A stretch of DNA of 64,000 bases. It comes from Prevotella melaninogenica. Lineage in GTDB: Bacteria; Bacteroidota; Bacteroidia; Bacteroidales; Bacteroidaceae. Of this stretch, positions 55,917-64,000 are shown piece after piece. A program made the position numbers and the translations under genes. Numbering within the stretch: the first letter of the stretch is position 1; every line of letters begins with the position of its first letter. The stretch covers positions 1,240,001 through 1,304,000 of the forward strand of contig NZ_AP018050.1 of NCBI RefSeq assembly GCF_003609775.1. The letters run 5' to 3'. The notes beneath the pieces are model-generated. The model searched no databases. It saw only the letters and a list, made by a program, of their open reading frames with translations, and was not told where the DNA came from.

Positions 55917-56090
55917 TTACAACCAATTAGTTTTCAACCAGTTACACAACCACTCCGTAAAAGGTGCTTAATTAGACTTCAAAAGGGCGTTAGTAAGCCC
56001 TTAAAAGGGCATCTCTTACAAGTCTATTAAGCCTTAATTAGAAGCCAAAAGAGCATCTTTTATTTTTCACGATGTGAATTTTCATTACAA
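55917..56090 (+). repeat. 174-bp intergenic element with 22-bp phased units, copy D
   Basis: It begins TTACAAC (55917-55923). Units of 22 bp start at 55959, 55981, 56003, 56025 and 56047. It ends ATTACAA (56084-56090). Unit 1 is AAAAGGTGCTTAATTAG-like, units 2 and 3 open AAAAGGGC, and unit 5 opens AAAAGAGCATCTTTT. Total 174 bp, the same as copy A. It lies in the 745-bp gap between ygiQ and mmdA. Confidence 0.88.
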
Positions 56091-56316
56091 AATAGAAGTA
56101 TGAATGATAAGAACGGAGCAATTAGCAACCTATCGATTTATCAATACCTCAAAAAAAACTTATCATCGTCAGAATAGCATGTAACAGATACATCTCGCCT
56201 ATTAAACACCATCTTTTTCCCACGGAGCTATGCAATTAGGTACAAATAGAAGCGATTAAACGTAAAACCTTAACAATATTTAAAGAGGTGAAGATAACTA
56301 TCTCCACCTTTTTTAG

Positions 56317-56324
56317 TAAATTTG
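56317..56324 (+). promoter_or_regulatory. -7 box of the methylmalonyl-CoA decarboxylase operon
   Basis: TAAATTTG followed by C, 112 bp upstream of the alpha-subunit start. The leader carries a small CTCATT/AATGAG hairpin (56354-56373). No known riboswitch is recognised. Confidence 0.55.
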
Positions 56325-56435
56325 CATTTGATTCTGTTATAAGGTCTTTTTAGCTCATTGCGAGTAGAATGAGTTGAAGGCTACAGATGAGAAAAATAAA
56401 AAAAGAAGCTATAAATAAGAAAATAAATTCAAATT

Positions 56436-58001
56436 ATGAGTAAGCAAACAGAAAAGATCAAGGCACTCGTGGAGAAGCGCGAGTTGGCACGCTTAGGTGG
56501 TGGTCAGAAGGCCATCGACAAGCAGCATGAGCGCGGAAAGTACACTGCACGTGAGCGTATTGAAATGCTGGTTGACAAAGGCAGCTTCGAGGAATACGAT
56601 ATGTTCAAACTCCATCGTTGTCATAACTTTGGTATGGAGAAGAAACAGTACCTCGGTGATGGCGTTGTTGCTGGTTCAGCAACTATCGACGGCCGTCTCG
56701 TCTACCTCTATGCGCAGGACTTCACCGTAAACGGAGGTTCGCTTTCTGAAACAATGGCTCAGAAAATCTGCAAGGTAATGGATATGGCTATGACCAACGG
56801 TGCACCAGTCATCTGTATGAACGACTCTGGTGGCGCACGTATCCAGGAAGGTATTACTTCTTTGGCAGGTTACGGCGAAATCTTCGAGCGTAACATTCTC
56901 GCTTCTGGTGTTATCCCACAGATCTCAAGCATACTTGGCCCATGTGCTGGTGGTGCTGTTTACTCTCCAGCATTGACAGACTTCATCATCATGAAGGAGC
57001 AGACAAGTTACATGTTCTTGACTGGTCCTAAGGTTGTAAAGACCGTAACTGGTGAAGATATTGACGCTGAACACCTCGGAGGCGCAAGCGTTCACGCTTC
57101 AAAGAGTGGTGTGACAAGTTTCACAGCAAAGACAGAAGAAGAGGCTATGGATCTTATCAAGAAGCTCCTCTCTTACATTCCTTCAAACAATCGTGAGGAG
57201 GCACCACGTGTAGAGTGCACCGACCCTATCGACCGTAAGGAAGACCTCTTGAACGAGATTATCCCAGACGATCCAAACCAGGCATACGATATGTACAAGG
57301 TAATTCAGGCAGTAACTGACAACGGAGAGTTCTTCGAGGTTCAGCCAAAGTTTGCTAAGAACATCATCACTGGTTTCGCTCGTTTCAATGGTCAGAGCGT
57401 TGGTATCGTAGCTAACCAGCCATCAGCATACGCTGGTGTATTGGATGTAAACGCAAGCCGTAAGGGTGCGCGCTTCGTTCGTTTCTGCGATGCATTCAAT
57501 ATTCCAATCGTTTCACTTGTTGATGTTCCAGGTTTCCTCCCAGGTACTGGTCAGGAGTATAACGCTGTAATCCTTCACGGTGCACAGTTACTCTATGCTT
57601 ACGGTGAGGCTACAGTTCCAAAGATTACTGTCACATTGCGTAAGAGCTATGGTGGTTCTCATATCGTTATGGGTTGTAAGCAGCTCCGTTCTGACCTCAA
57701 CTTCGCATGGCCAAGTGCAGAGATTGCCGTTATGGGTGCATCTGGTGCTGTTGCCGTTCTCTGTGGTAGAGAAGCTAAGGAAGTTAAGGAGCAGGGTGGC
57801 GACGTTAAGCAGTTCCTCGCTGAAAAGGAAGAGGAGTACTCAGAGAAGTTTGCTAATCCATATCAGGCTGCTCAGTTCGGCTACATCGATGATGTTATCG
57901 AACCACGCAACACTCGTTTCCGCATCTGCCGTGGCTTGGCTCAGTTGGCTCATAAGAAGCAAGACTTACCAGCTAAGAAGCATGGCTGTATGCCAATGTA
58001 A
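56436..58001 (+). CDS. mmdA: Methylmalonyl-CoA decarboxylase alpha subunit / acyl-CoA carboxyltransferase
   Basis: A 521-residue carboxyltransferase of the crotonase fold with two lobes. The N-lobe includes GGSLSETMAQKICKVMDMA, MNDSGGARIQEG and ILGPCAGGAVYSPALTDF. The C-lobe includes VDVPGFLPGTGQEYNAVILHGAQLLYAYGEATVPKITV and the KSYGGSHIVMG segment. It moves the carboxyl group of methylmalonyl-CoA to the biotin carrier, the last step to propionate. The same fold serves propionyl-CoA carboxylase, but the small-subunit gene next to it favours the decarboxylase. The start is well supported by homology. Confidence 0.92.
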   Translation: MSKQTEKIKALVEKRELARLGGGQKAIDKQHERGKYTARERIEMLVDKGSFEEYDMFKLHRCHNFGMEKKQYLGDGVVAGSATIDGRLVYLYAQDFTVNGGSLSETMAQKICKVMDMAMTNGAPVICMNDSGGARIQEGITSLAGYGEIFERNILASGVIPQISSILGPCAGGAVYSPALTDFIIMKEQTSYMFLTGPKVVKTVTGEDIDAEHLGGASVHASKSGVTSFTAKTEEEAMDLIKKLLSYIPSNNREEAPRVECTDPIDRKEDLLNEIIPDDPNQAYDMYKVIQAVTDNGEFFEVQPKFAKNIITGFARFNGQSVGIVANQPSAYAGVLDVNASRKGARFVRFCDAFNIPIVSLVDVPGFLPGTGQEYNAVILHGAQLLYAYGEATVPKITVTLRKSYGGSHIVMGCKQLRSDLNFAWPSAEIAVMGASGAVAVLCGREAKEVKEQGGDVKQFLAEKEEEYSEKFANPYQAAQFGYIDDVIEPRNTRFRICRGLAQLAHKKQDLPAKKHGCMPM

Positions 58002-58018
58002 TAAGGAGGCACGCAACT

Positions 58019-58168
58019 ATGGATAAAAACGTATATGCAGTTATTGCAATGGCACTCTATGAGTTTGCCGGAAACAATGTTCACGATAACGAGCCTGGCT
58101 TTATCACTATTCTGCCAAAGCAGACAATGTGGGATGCTAAGTTCGAGATAATGACAAAGAAACCATAA
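58019..58168 (+). CDS. 49-residue protein in the decarboxylase operon, OadG-position small subunit
   Basis: ATG at 58019 opens a 49-residue frame (MDKNVYAVIAMALYEFAGNN at the start) that ends TAA 9 bp before the biotin-carrier gene. A GGAGG lies 12 bp upstream of the ATG. Short genes of this type occur at this point in Bacteroidales mmdA clusters, where an OadG/MmdD gamma-delta subunit would sit. The hydrophobic stretch (VIAMALYEF) is too short for a full membrane helix, so the structural role is unclear. Confidence 0.75.
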   Translation: MDKNVYAVIAMALYEFAGNNVHDNEPGFITILPKQTMWDAKFEIMTKKP

Positions 58169-58177
58169 TAGACAACA

Positions 58178-58606
58178 ATGAAAGAATTCAAATATACTAT
58201 CGACGGCAAGGAATATAAAGTCGAGATTTGTGAGATTAATGCCGAGAATGTTGCAGAAGTAACTGTCAACGGTGAGCAGTATGCAGTACAGATGGAACAG
58301 CCTGCTGAACCTGAGAAGAAGAAGGTTGAGCTTGGTAAGCCAGCTGCTACTGAGGCAAGTGAGGAGGCTGCTCCTACTGTTGCTATCAACAGTTCTGCTG
58401 CTATTAAGGCTCCACTGCCAGGAACAATCACTTCTGTTGAGGTGACAGTTGGTCAGGAAGTAAAGGCAGGCGATACTGTTGTTGTCCTCGAGGCGATGAA
58501 GATGCAGAACAACATCGAAGCTGAGAAGGATGGCAAGGTGACTGCTATTGCAGTGAAGGTCGGTCAGGCTGTGCTTGAGGACGACCCATTGGTTGTTATT
58601 GAATAA
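58178..58606 (+). CDS. mmdC: Biotin carboxyl carrier protein of methylmalonyl-CoA decarboxylase
   Basis: A 142-residue carrier. The C-terminal biotinyl domain (about 70-142) holds Lys108 in LEAMKMQN, the biotinylation site, with IKAPLPGTITSVEV and EDDPLVVIE as the flanking strands. The N-terminal 40 residues form a small separate domain (EFKYTIDGKEYKVEI), joined by an Ala/Pro/Glu linker (41-70). It carries CO2 between the alpha subunit and the membrane beta subunit. No beta-subunit gene follows: a terminator and panD come next. Confidence 0.92.
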   Translation: MKEFKYTIDGKEYKVEICEINAENVAEVTVNGEQYAVQMEQPAEPEKKKVELGKPAATEASEEAAPTVAINSSAAIKAPLPGTITSVEVTVGQEVKAGDTVVVLEAMKMQNNIEAEKDGKVTAIAVKVGQAVLEDDPLVVIE

Positions 58607-58655
58607 TTCTGCTATCAGTTGACATTCGTCACTGATGCTATTATCATTTTCTTAA

Positions 58656-58690
58656 GAGGGTGTGTCATTACGACATACCCTCGCTTTTAT
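58656..58690 (+). terminator. Terminator after the biotin carrier gene
   Basis: GAGGGTGTGTC (58656-58666) pairs with GACATACCCTC (58672-58682) with a 5-nt loop and a T-rich tail. The rest of 58691-58899 shows nothing recognisable. Confidence 0.85.
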
Positions 58691-58899
58691 GATAATAGTA
58701 CATTAAATATAGAACATAGAAAAACACACAATCACATTTCTGTTTCCAAGTACAAAAGAAGATTATCTATTATAAAGTTACACCTTATTAATAAATGACA
58801 TCATCCCTTACCTTGAAAGACGAAATGTAATTGTGTGCTTATAAAAACACTAATAAAGACAAAGGATTAATCCTCTGGCTAATACTATATTCTATCTAA

Positions 58900-59244
58900 T
58901 TATAGTCGATTGCCTTCCTTAGGAAAGACAATTGAAGGCTTAAAGGATTTTGCTTCTTCAAAATCCATCAATGCATAAGAGATGATAATTACTTCATCCC
59001 CGACTACAACCTTGCGAGCTGCTGCTCCATTCAAGCAGATACAGCCAGAACCTCTTTCTCCCTTAATAATATAGGTTTCAAAGCGTTCACCATTGTTATT
59101 ATTTACAATTTGGACCTTCTCGCCTGCTATCATATTAGCAGCATCCAACAAGTCTTCATCAATGGTAATACTACCCATGTAATGAAGATTTGCCTCTGTG
59201 ACAGTAGCACAGTGTAACTTACTTTTTAATACTTCTATCAGCAT
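58900..59244 (-). CDS. panD: Aspartate 1-decarboxylase
   Basis: A 114-residue pyruvoyl-dependent enzyme making beta-alanine for pantothenate. The self-cleavage site is Gly24-Ser25 in HYMGSITID, with Lys10 region [13 protein letters not shown] before it and [24 protein letters not shown] (about 69-92) forming the active site. Length is a little under the E. coli enzyme, as is common. It lies 9 bp after panC and so is co-transcribed with it. Confidence 0.95.
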   Translation of the reverse strand: MLIEVLKSKLHCATVTEANLHYMGSITIDEDLLDAANMIAGEKVQIVNNNNGERFETYIIKGERGSGCICLNGAAARKVVVGDEVIIISYALMDFEEAKSFKPSIVFPKEGNRL

Positions 59245-59253
59245 CTTTTCTTA

Positions 59254-60105
59254 TTATCCTCTGTATTTTATGTGGTCAATAAGTCGAATAGGCGTATGGC
59301 CACAATAAACTGTAATACAACCTACAACATACGCTTCCCAAGTATTTACTTCAAGAAGTGTGTTGCCATCAACAATCTCAAAATACTCTACCTCAAGTCC
59401 GTCTACCGCATTGATATCAGCAATGACTTTCTCTCGTGTTTCAGCAACTGTATGGATCTTAGAGAACGCTACACTTTGACTTAACGCCTCATATATCTTT
59501 GGTGCTATAGCACGTTCATCTGCGGTCAACAGCATATTGCGTGAACTCATAGCCAAACCATCTGCATCACGTATAATTGGACATTCAACTATCGTTATTT
59601 CATCCTTCATACCAATAAAGTCAACAAGACGTTTGATAACAGCAATCTGCTGCCAGTCTTTCTCACCAAAATAGGCTTTATCTGGACGAACAATATAGAA
59701 TAGTCTACTGACAACTTGGCAAACACCATTAAAATGACCAGGACGTTTTGCACCCTCCATCACTGTTGATTGTGGTGGAAACTCGTATTGACGATTATCT
59801 GGTTTGGGGTAGACTTCTTCAACAGATGGAGCAAAAACATAATCTGCTCCACAAACTTCAATAAGCTTACAATCAGCCTCTAATGTACGAGGATAACGTT
59901 CTAAATCTCCCTTATCATTAAACTGGGTAGGATTAAGAAAAACAGAAACGACGGTTATATCATTCTCCTTGACGCTTTGTTTTACAAGTGATGCATGACC
60001 ATCATGCAACGCACCCATCGTAGGAACCAACCCAATAGTCTTGTTCTCCTTACGATAAGAGAATAGTTCGTTCTGAAGTTCTACAATCTTTTGAATAACT
60101 TTCAT
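59254..60105 (-). CDS. panC: Pantothenate synthetase (pantoate-beta-alanine ligase)
   Basis: A 283-residue cytoplasmic ligase joining pantoate and beta-alanine with ATP. The HIGH-type motif [14 protein letters not shown] (28-41), [23 protein letters not shown] and the KMSKS-like SSRNMLL are present. Together with panD it completes the pathway begun by panB at 2.2-3.0 kb. Only panE/ilvC-type ketopantoate reductase is missing from the window. Confidence 0.95.
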   Translation of the reverse strand: MKVIQKIVELQNELFSYRKENKTIGLVPTMGALHDGHASLVKQSVKENDITVVSVFLNPTQFNDKGDLERYPRTLEADCKLIEVCGADYVFAPSVEEVYPKPDNRQYEFPPQSTVMEGAKRPGHFNGVCQVVSRLFYIVRPDKAYFGEKDWQQIAVIKRLVDFIGMKDEITIVECPIIRDADGLAMSSRNMLLTADERAIAPKIYEALSQSVAFSKIHTVAETREKVIADINAVDGLEVEYFEIVDGNTLLEVNTWEAYVVGCITVYCGHTPIRLIDHIKYRG

Positions 60106-60225
60106 CAGTCACTAAAATTTAAATCGCTGCAAAGTAACAACAAAATAATTAAATAGACGAGATTTTAATTAAATAATCTCAACATGCCCTACTTTTTATT
60201 TGTTTTCAGTCGAAAGCGAGAGTTG

Positions 60226-60251
60226 TCTCATTTTTTTTTCGTACCTTTGCA
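60226..60251 (+). promoter_or_regulatory. Promoter of the glycogen synthase-domain gene with conserved T-tract
   Basis: The block is TCTCA, nine T, CGTACCTTTGCA. TACCTTTG is the -7 box. It is the near twin of the block at 13262-13287. A TTG at 60223-60225 just upstream fits the -33 element. Confidence 0.65.
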
Positions 60252-60334
60252 GAAGATAAGCTACGCCCAGAAAGTACTAACATTCTATGCGTTTGCTTGC
60301 TGTAGTTGCAGAAACAAAAATTCTAACATAAAGA

Positions 60335-61144
60335 ATGGGAAAAAAAGTATTATTTGTTAATCAAGAAATCATGCCGTATGTGCCTGAGACAGAGATGTCT
60401 TTCTATGGCTCAGAAATGCCACACATCATGCAAGAAGCTGGATTTGAAATCCGTACATTCATGCCAAGATGGGGAAATATTAATGAACGCAGAGGGCAGT
60501 TGCACGAGGTTATTCGCCTTTCAGGTATGAACTTGATTATAGACGATACAGACCATCCATTGATTATCAAGGTGGCAAGTATTCCGCAGACACGTATACA
60601 GGTTTATTTCATTGATAATGAAGATTATTTCCAGAAGCGTCCTGCAATGACAAAGGACGAACTGGGTAACGACTATCCTGACAATGGCGAGCGTGCTATC
60701 TTCTTTGCAAGAGGCGTGCTGGAAACAGTAAAGAAGCTCAGATGGGCTCCTGACGTGATTCACTGCCAAGGCTGGATGTCTTCAGTTATCCCATTCTATG
60801 TTAAAACTGCCTACAAAGATGAGCCACAGTTTGCTAATTCAAAGGTTGTTACTTCACTCTTTGCAGAACAGCCACAAGATAGCTTAGGAACTAACTTTAA
60901 GCATTGTCTTGAATTCCGTGAGGCAAAAGCCAAATATTTGAAGAACTATAATGATAACTTCGATTTCATGGAATTAGGCAAACTGGCTATCGACTATTCA
61001 GATGGTGTCATTGGTACCAGCGACAAAGCACATGCAGATCTTATCAACTATGCTAAGTCTAATGATAAGCAGCTTTTGGAACATGCAATCGATGATACTG
61101 AACTAAAGGAGAAGTATTCAGAATTTTATAATAAACTATTCTGA
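60335..61144 (+). CDS. Glycogen/starch synthase catalytic-domain protein (GT5 N-terminal half only)
   Basis: A 269-residue protein matching only the N-terminal Rossmann domain of GT5 glycogen synthases: KVLFVNQEIMPYVPETEMS near the start, GSEMPHIMQEAGFEIRTFMPRWGNINERR, ARGVLETVKKLRWAPDVIHCQGW and DGVIGTSDKAHADL. The C-terminal ADP-glucose-binding domain is absent, and the frame closes cleanly, so this is a stable short form rather than a truncation. Such short GT5 proteins beside DUF4270 genes recur in Bacteroidales. Catalytic activity alone is doubtful. Confidence 0.82.
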   Translation: MGKKVLFVNQEIMPYVPETEMSFYGSEMPHIMQEAGFEIRTFMPRWGNINERRGQLHEVIRLSGMNLIIDDTDHPLIIKVASIPQTRIQVYFIDNEDYFQKRPAMTKDELGNDYPDNGERAIFFARGVLETVKKLRWAPDVIHCQGWMSSVIPFYVKTAYKDEPQFANSKVVTSLFAEQPQDSLGTNFKHCLEFREAKAKYLKNYNDNFDFMELGKLAIDYSDGVIGTSDKAHADLINYAKSNDKQLLEHAIDDTELKEKYSEFYNKLF

Positions 61145-61177
61145 TATTCTTACATTCATACAATTAAGAAATTCTAA

Positions 61178-62623
61178 ATGAGAAGGAAATTCATTGCAGC
61201 TTGTATGCTTGCAGCTTGTATCGGAATGGTATCATGTGATGATACTACAGATACCCTTGGAGGCTCACTTATTGATAATGGCGACAAACTTTCTATAAAG
61301 GCAGACACCTTCAGCGTAGCTTCTGAGACAATGGTTGCTGGCAGTGTTATTGCACGTTCAGCAACTGGATACTTGGGCAGAATGATTGACCCTGAAACAA
61401 ACACAACGGTTACAGGTAATCTTATGTCACAGTTCCATGTGCTTAGTAATTTTGAGTTGCCAGCAAAGGACTCTATCATGAGTCGTGATGCAAACAATGA
61501 GATTATTGCTGATTCATGTGATATAAGACTGTATTACAGCACATACTACGGTGATTCACTTAGCCAGATGAAGCTGACAGCATACGAACTTTCTAAGCCT
61601 GTTGAGGAAGGTGTGACATATTACTCTAACTTCGATCCAGAAGCACAAGGCTATATCCGACCTGCTGCACAGGGTGGTATTGCGGAGAAACGTTCATTCA
61701 CACTGACAGACTATACAGAGGCTGACAGTATCAGAAATAGAAGAAACTATAATCGTAATATCATTGTTCGCTTGAACAATCAGTACAAGGACAAGAGTGG
61801 TGTTACATATAACAACTACGGAACTTACCTGCTCCGCAAGTATCAGCAGAACCCTGCTGCATTCCGTAACCCTTATCGTTTCTTGCATGAAATCTGCCCA
61901 GGCTTCTATTTTAAGATAGATGGTGGTTCTGGTTCAATGGCACATATACAGGTTGCTCAGTTGAATATCTACTTCAAGAACAAGCAGAATGGTAAGGTAT
62001 CAGAGATATCAACCAACTTTGTAAGTACAGAAGAGGTTCTTCAGTTGACAAACTTCTCTAACGATAACACAAAGTTACAGCAGTTAGCCAGTGAGTCTGG
62101 TCACACTTATCTCAAGACGCCAGCTGGTTTGTTCACAAAGTTGACGCTCCCTGTATCTGACATTATGGCAGGACATACAAACGATTCTATCAACTCAGCT
62201 AAGGTTGTACTCTACCGAGAGAACAATAGCACAACATCTGACTATCAGTTTGGAATACCACAGAATGTCGTTATGGTAGCTGCAGATAGCCTACAATCGT
62301 TCTTTGCGAACAATCGTCTACCAGATAACAAGACTTCATTCTTGGCAAGTTACAACAAGACAACGAATGGCTATGTATTCAACAATATCTCGGGAATTAT
62401 CAACCTCTTCTCACGCAACACATCAATGCCTGCATGGGGTAAGGTTGTAATAGTGCCAGTTGAATTGCAGACTGTAACACAAGGTTCAGGTAGTAGCCAG
62501 AAAACGATAATTACTAAGGTTTCTCACGACATGGGACTCTCAAGCACAAAGTTATTGGGTAACACGCCAACTGGTAAGAATATTCAAATTTCGATAATAT
62601 ACGGTAAGTTCAATGGCAGATAA
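61178..62623 (+). CDS. DUF4270 domain lipoprotein
   Basis: A 481-residue lipoprotein (lipobox VSC, Cys20, in MVSCDDTTDTLGG). Most of the protein is the DUF4270 beta-rich domain, starting at SVASETMVAGSVIARSATGYLGRMIDPET. The position 33 bp after the GT5-like gene is a conserved Bacteroidales arrangement. The function is unknown, probably a cell-envelope lipoprotein. Its last 11 bp overlap the start of a 43-residue gene. Confidence 0.85.
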   Translation: MRRKFIAACMLAACIGMVSCDDTTDTLGGSLIDNGDKLSIKADTFSVASETMVAGSVIARSATGYLGRMIDPETNTTVTGNLMSQFHVLSNFELPAKDSIMSRDANNEIIADSCDIRLYYSTYYGDSLSQMKLTAYELSKPVEEGVTYYSNFDPEAQGYIRPAAQGGIAEKRSFTLTDYTEADSIRNRRNYNRNIIVRLNNQYKDKSGVTYNNYGTYLLRKYQQNPAAFRNPYRFLHEICPGFYFKIDGGSGSMAHIQVAQLNIYFKNKQNGKVSEISTNFVSTEEVLQLTNFSNDNTKLQQLASESGHTYLKTPAGLFTKLTLPVSDIMAGHTNDSINSAKVVLYRENNSTTSDYQFGIPQNVVMVAADSLQSFFANNRLPDNKTSFLASYNKTTNGYVFNNISGIINLFSRNTSMPAWGKVVIVPVELQTVTQGSGSSQKTIITKVSHDMGLSSTKLLGNTPTGKNIQISIIYGKFNGR

Positions 62624-62744
62624 CTTCTTAGAACGTCATCGTGAGGAATATGAGCAGCGCAAAGCGGCTTGGCTTCGCAAGAAAAAGCACTTAGGACAAC
62701 AGCCCAAAGCAAGACTTCAGAAGCCTGACGACGAAGCACTGTAA
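62613..62744 (+). CDS. 43-residue basic protein overlapping the DUF4270 gene end
   Basis: ATG at 62613 opens a 43-residue frame (MADNFLERHREEYEQRKAAW at the start) ending in TAA at 62744. It is highly charged, helical and basic in the middle (WLRKKKHLGQQ). It overlaps the DUF4270 gene by 11 bp in another frame, which suggests translational coupling. No family is assigned. Confidence 0.6.
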   Translation: MADNFLERHREEYEQRKAAWLRKKKHLGQQPKARLQKPDDEAL

Positions 62745-62759
62745 TAGAATATAAAATAT

Positions 62760-62803
62760 AGAATCGGACTTACAACACTCATGTACGTCCGATTCTTTGT
62801 TTT
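62760..62803 (+). terminator. Terminator after the 43-residue gene
   Basis: AGAATCGGAC (62760-62769) pairs with GTCCGATTCT (62787-62796), followed by TTGTTTTT. Confidence 0.82.
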
Positions 62804-62818
62804 TGGCACACCTTTTGT
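62804..62818 (+). promoter_or_regulatory. Candidate sigma-54 promoter upstream of clpC
   Basis: TGGCAC at 62804-62809 and TTGT at 62815-62818 have the -24/-12 geometry of sigma-54 promoters (GG, 10 nt, G-T in place of GC). No TAnnTTTG box was seen in the same interval. The clpC start lies about 70 bp downstream. Confidence 0.4.
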
Positions 62819-62885
62819 TTATACAATCCTACTAATACAGGACATATTGTCCACAGATACAAGTAAAGAAAAGAAAGGTTAGGAT

Positions 62886-64000
62886 ATGATGAATCAATTC
62901 TCCCCAAAGGTTTCTGAAATACTTTCATTCAGCAGAGAGGAAGCAGAACGACTGACAAGTGCGTCGGTTGCTCCTGAGCATATCATGCTCGCCATTCTGA
63001 GAGAGAAGTCAGGACCAGTATGGGAACTATTCAACCAATGGAAGGTTGATATAGACAATATAAAGAAAGAAATTGAAAGAAGACTTCAGGAGGAAACAAT
63101 TGACCCAACTACTTATGTGCCTGATATGCTTTTAAACGAGCAGGCAAATAACATATTGAAATTAGCTGTACTTGAGGCTCGTATTCAGCATGCACAGACA
63201 GTGGATATTCTTCATCTCTTCCTTGCTATATTGCACGATTCTTCTAACAATGGTGCAAAGCAAATAATGGAAGAAAGTGGATTCAATTATAACAACGCAA
63301 TATCGATGTTACAGAAACGCGCAAACCAACCAAAGAATGGTATAGGAATGGCTGACGAAGAAGAAATGGATGATGATATGATGTCATCTTCATCGTCTGA
63401 AGGCAGCAATAATGCCAAGACAACACAGGCTTCTCGTACAAAATCTAAGACACCAGTGCTCGATAGTTTCGGTACTGACCTTACTCAAGCAGCTGCCGAG
63501 GGAAAACTCGATCCTGTTGTAGGTAGAGAGAAAGAGATTATGCGTGTCAGTGAGATTCTTGGTAGAAGAAAGAAAAATAACCCTATTCTCATTGGCGAAC
63601 CAGGTGTTGGTAAGAGTGCTATTGTTGAGGGCTTGGCACAACTTATCGTAAAACATCTCACCTCTCCGATTCTCTTTGATAAACGTGTTATCACACTTGA
63701 CTTAACTGCTGTCGTGGCTGGTACCAAGTATCGCGGTCAGTTTGAGGAGCGCATCCGTGCATTGATCAAGGAAATCGAACAGAATCCTGACATCATTGTC
63801 TTCATTGATGAGATTCACACACTTATCGGAGCAGGTTCTTCACCAGGCTCAATGGATGCTGCTAATATCCTCAAACCAGCTTTGGCAAGAGGTACTATAC
63901 AGTGCATCGGTGCAACAACACTTGACGAATATCGTAAGTCTATTGAGAAGGATGGTGCCTTAGAGCGTCGTTTCCAAAAGGTACAGGTTGAACCAACAAC
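62886..64000 (+). CDS. clpC: ATP-dependent Clp protease ATP-binding subunit ClpC-like, 5' part
   Basis: ATG at 62886 (or 62889) opens a frame still open at the window edge, 371 residues. The Clp_N repeats cover about 1-145 ([30 protein letters not shown] and [13 protein letters not shown]). A Ser/Asp/Met-rich linker (157-185) follows. The first AAA+ domain has [15 protein letters not shown] (Walker A 237-244) and [15 protein letters not shown] (Walker B near 304-311). Unfoldase function with ClpP or as a chaperone is expected. No stop in the window means the second AAA+ domain lies outside. Confidence 0.93.
   Translation, partial: MMNQFSPKVSEILSFSREEAERLTSASVAPEHIMLAILREKSGPVWELFNQWKVDIDNIKKEIERRLQEETIDPTTYVPDMLLNEQANNILKLAVLEARIQHAQTVDILHLFLAILHDSSNNGAKQIMEESGFNYNNAISMLQKRANQPKNGIGMADEEEMDDDMMSSSSSEGSNNAKTTQASRTKSKTPVLDSFGTDLTQAAAEGKLDPVVGREKEIMRVSEILGRRKKNNPILIGEPGVGKSAIVEGLAQLIVKHLTSPILFDKRVITLDLTAVVAGTKYRGQFEERIRALIKEIEQNPDIIVFIDEIHTLIGAGSSPGSMDAANILKPALARGTIQCIGATTLDEYRKSIEKDGALERRFQKVQVEPT

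Noticed and set aside
55959..56068. CRISPR array reading of the 22-bp units
   Set aside because: There are no spacers. The units are contiguous, diverge along the array, and no cas genes are present.

Overview
The window looks like a chromosomal segment of a Prevotella-type bacterium (Bacteroidota, order Bacteroidales), probably an oral-clade Prevotella. The base composition is AT-rich. Many genes are preceded by a Bacteroidota -7 box (TAnnTTTG), and Shine-Dalgarno sequences are mostly weak. The gene content fits: DUF4270 lipoprotein, short GT5-only glycogen synthase, PPi-dependent phosphofructokinase, MaeB with a phosphotransacetylase tail, DPP III, class I Hcp and a FadL/OmpP1 porin. No tRNA, rRNA, CRISPR array, phage or transposase gene was recognised. 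Both window edges cut genes: ftsY on the left and clpC on the right.

Layout. 1-3.7 kb (minus): ftsY start, an MFS transporter, panB and a HAD phosphatase. 3.8-7.8 kb (plus): a DUF3298 lipoprotein, rsmG, a metallo-beta-lactamase-fold hydrolase, ruvC and two unknown genes. 8.0-10.3 kb (minus): a class A PBP. 10.5-12.9 kb: pyrB and pyrI separated by two paralogous BACON-like lipoprotein genes. 13.3-15.9 kb: MATE pump, cytidylate-kinase-like protein and YfcE-like phosphodiesterase. 15.9-22.5 kb: rfbB, purT, a sugar ketoisomerase, a GNAT protein, a sugar aminotransferase and a GH125 mannosidase; this looks like dTDP-3-amino-3,6-dideoxyhexose synthesis. A candidate small RNA follows at about 22.63-22.72 kb. 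23-28.6 kb (minus): a YihY/BrkB protein, an MBOAT/SGNH O-acylation pair and a TetR regulator. 28.7-36 kb: maeB, DPP III with an AraC-type regulator, and hcp. 36.7-39.1 kb: gmd-fcl for GDP-L-fucose. 39.2-49.5 kb: prolyl oligopeptidase, yaaA, a FadL-like porin with a Tyr/Gly-rich secreted protein, prmA overlapping a GH25 lysozyme tail-to-tail, and pfp. 49.7-55.7 kb: an acyltransferase, an amidase/Fn3 exoprotein and a YgiQ radical SAM protein. 56.4-58.6 kb: methylmalonyl-CoA decarboxylase alpha, a 49-residue small subunit and the biotin carrier. 58.9-60.1 kb (minus): panC-panD. 60.3-64 kb: glycogen synthase domain, DUF4270 lipoprotein, a 43-residue protein and clpC.

The most unusual content is non-coding. 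Long intergenic regions carry three sequence families of short tandem arrays, and all three have a period of exactly 22 bp. One family is a roughly 174-bp composite element present four times. It has TTGTAAC-like and TTACAA-like ends and five 22-bp units, with the 22-bp phase kept out to the ends. The second is built on TTTCATGAA (two loci, four units each). The third is built on CAC-N5-GTG dyads (three loci, two to three units each). A separate 18-bp CTAATTAG array forms a near-perfect cruciform. I know of no named element that matches these, and their shared spacing suggests phased protein-binding platforms or related miniature repeats.
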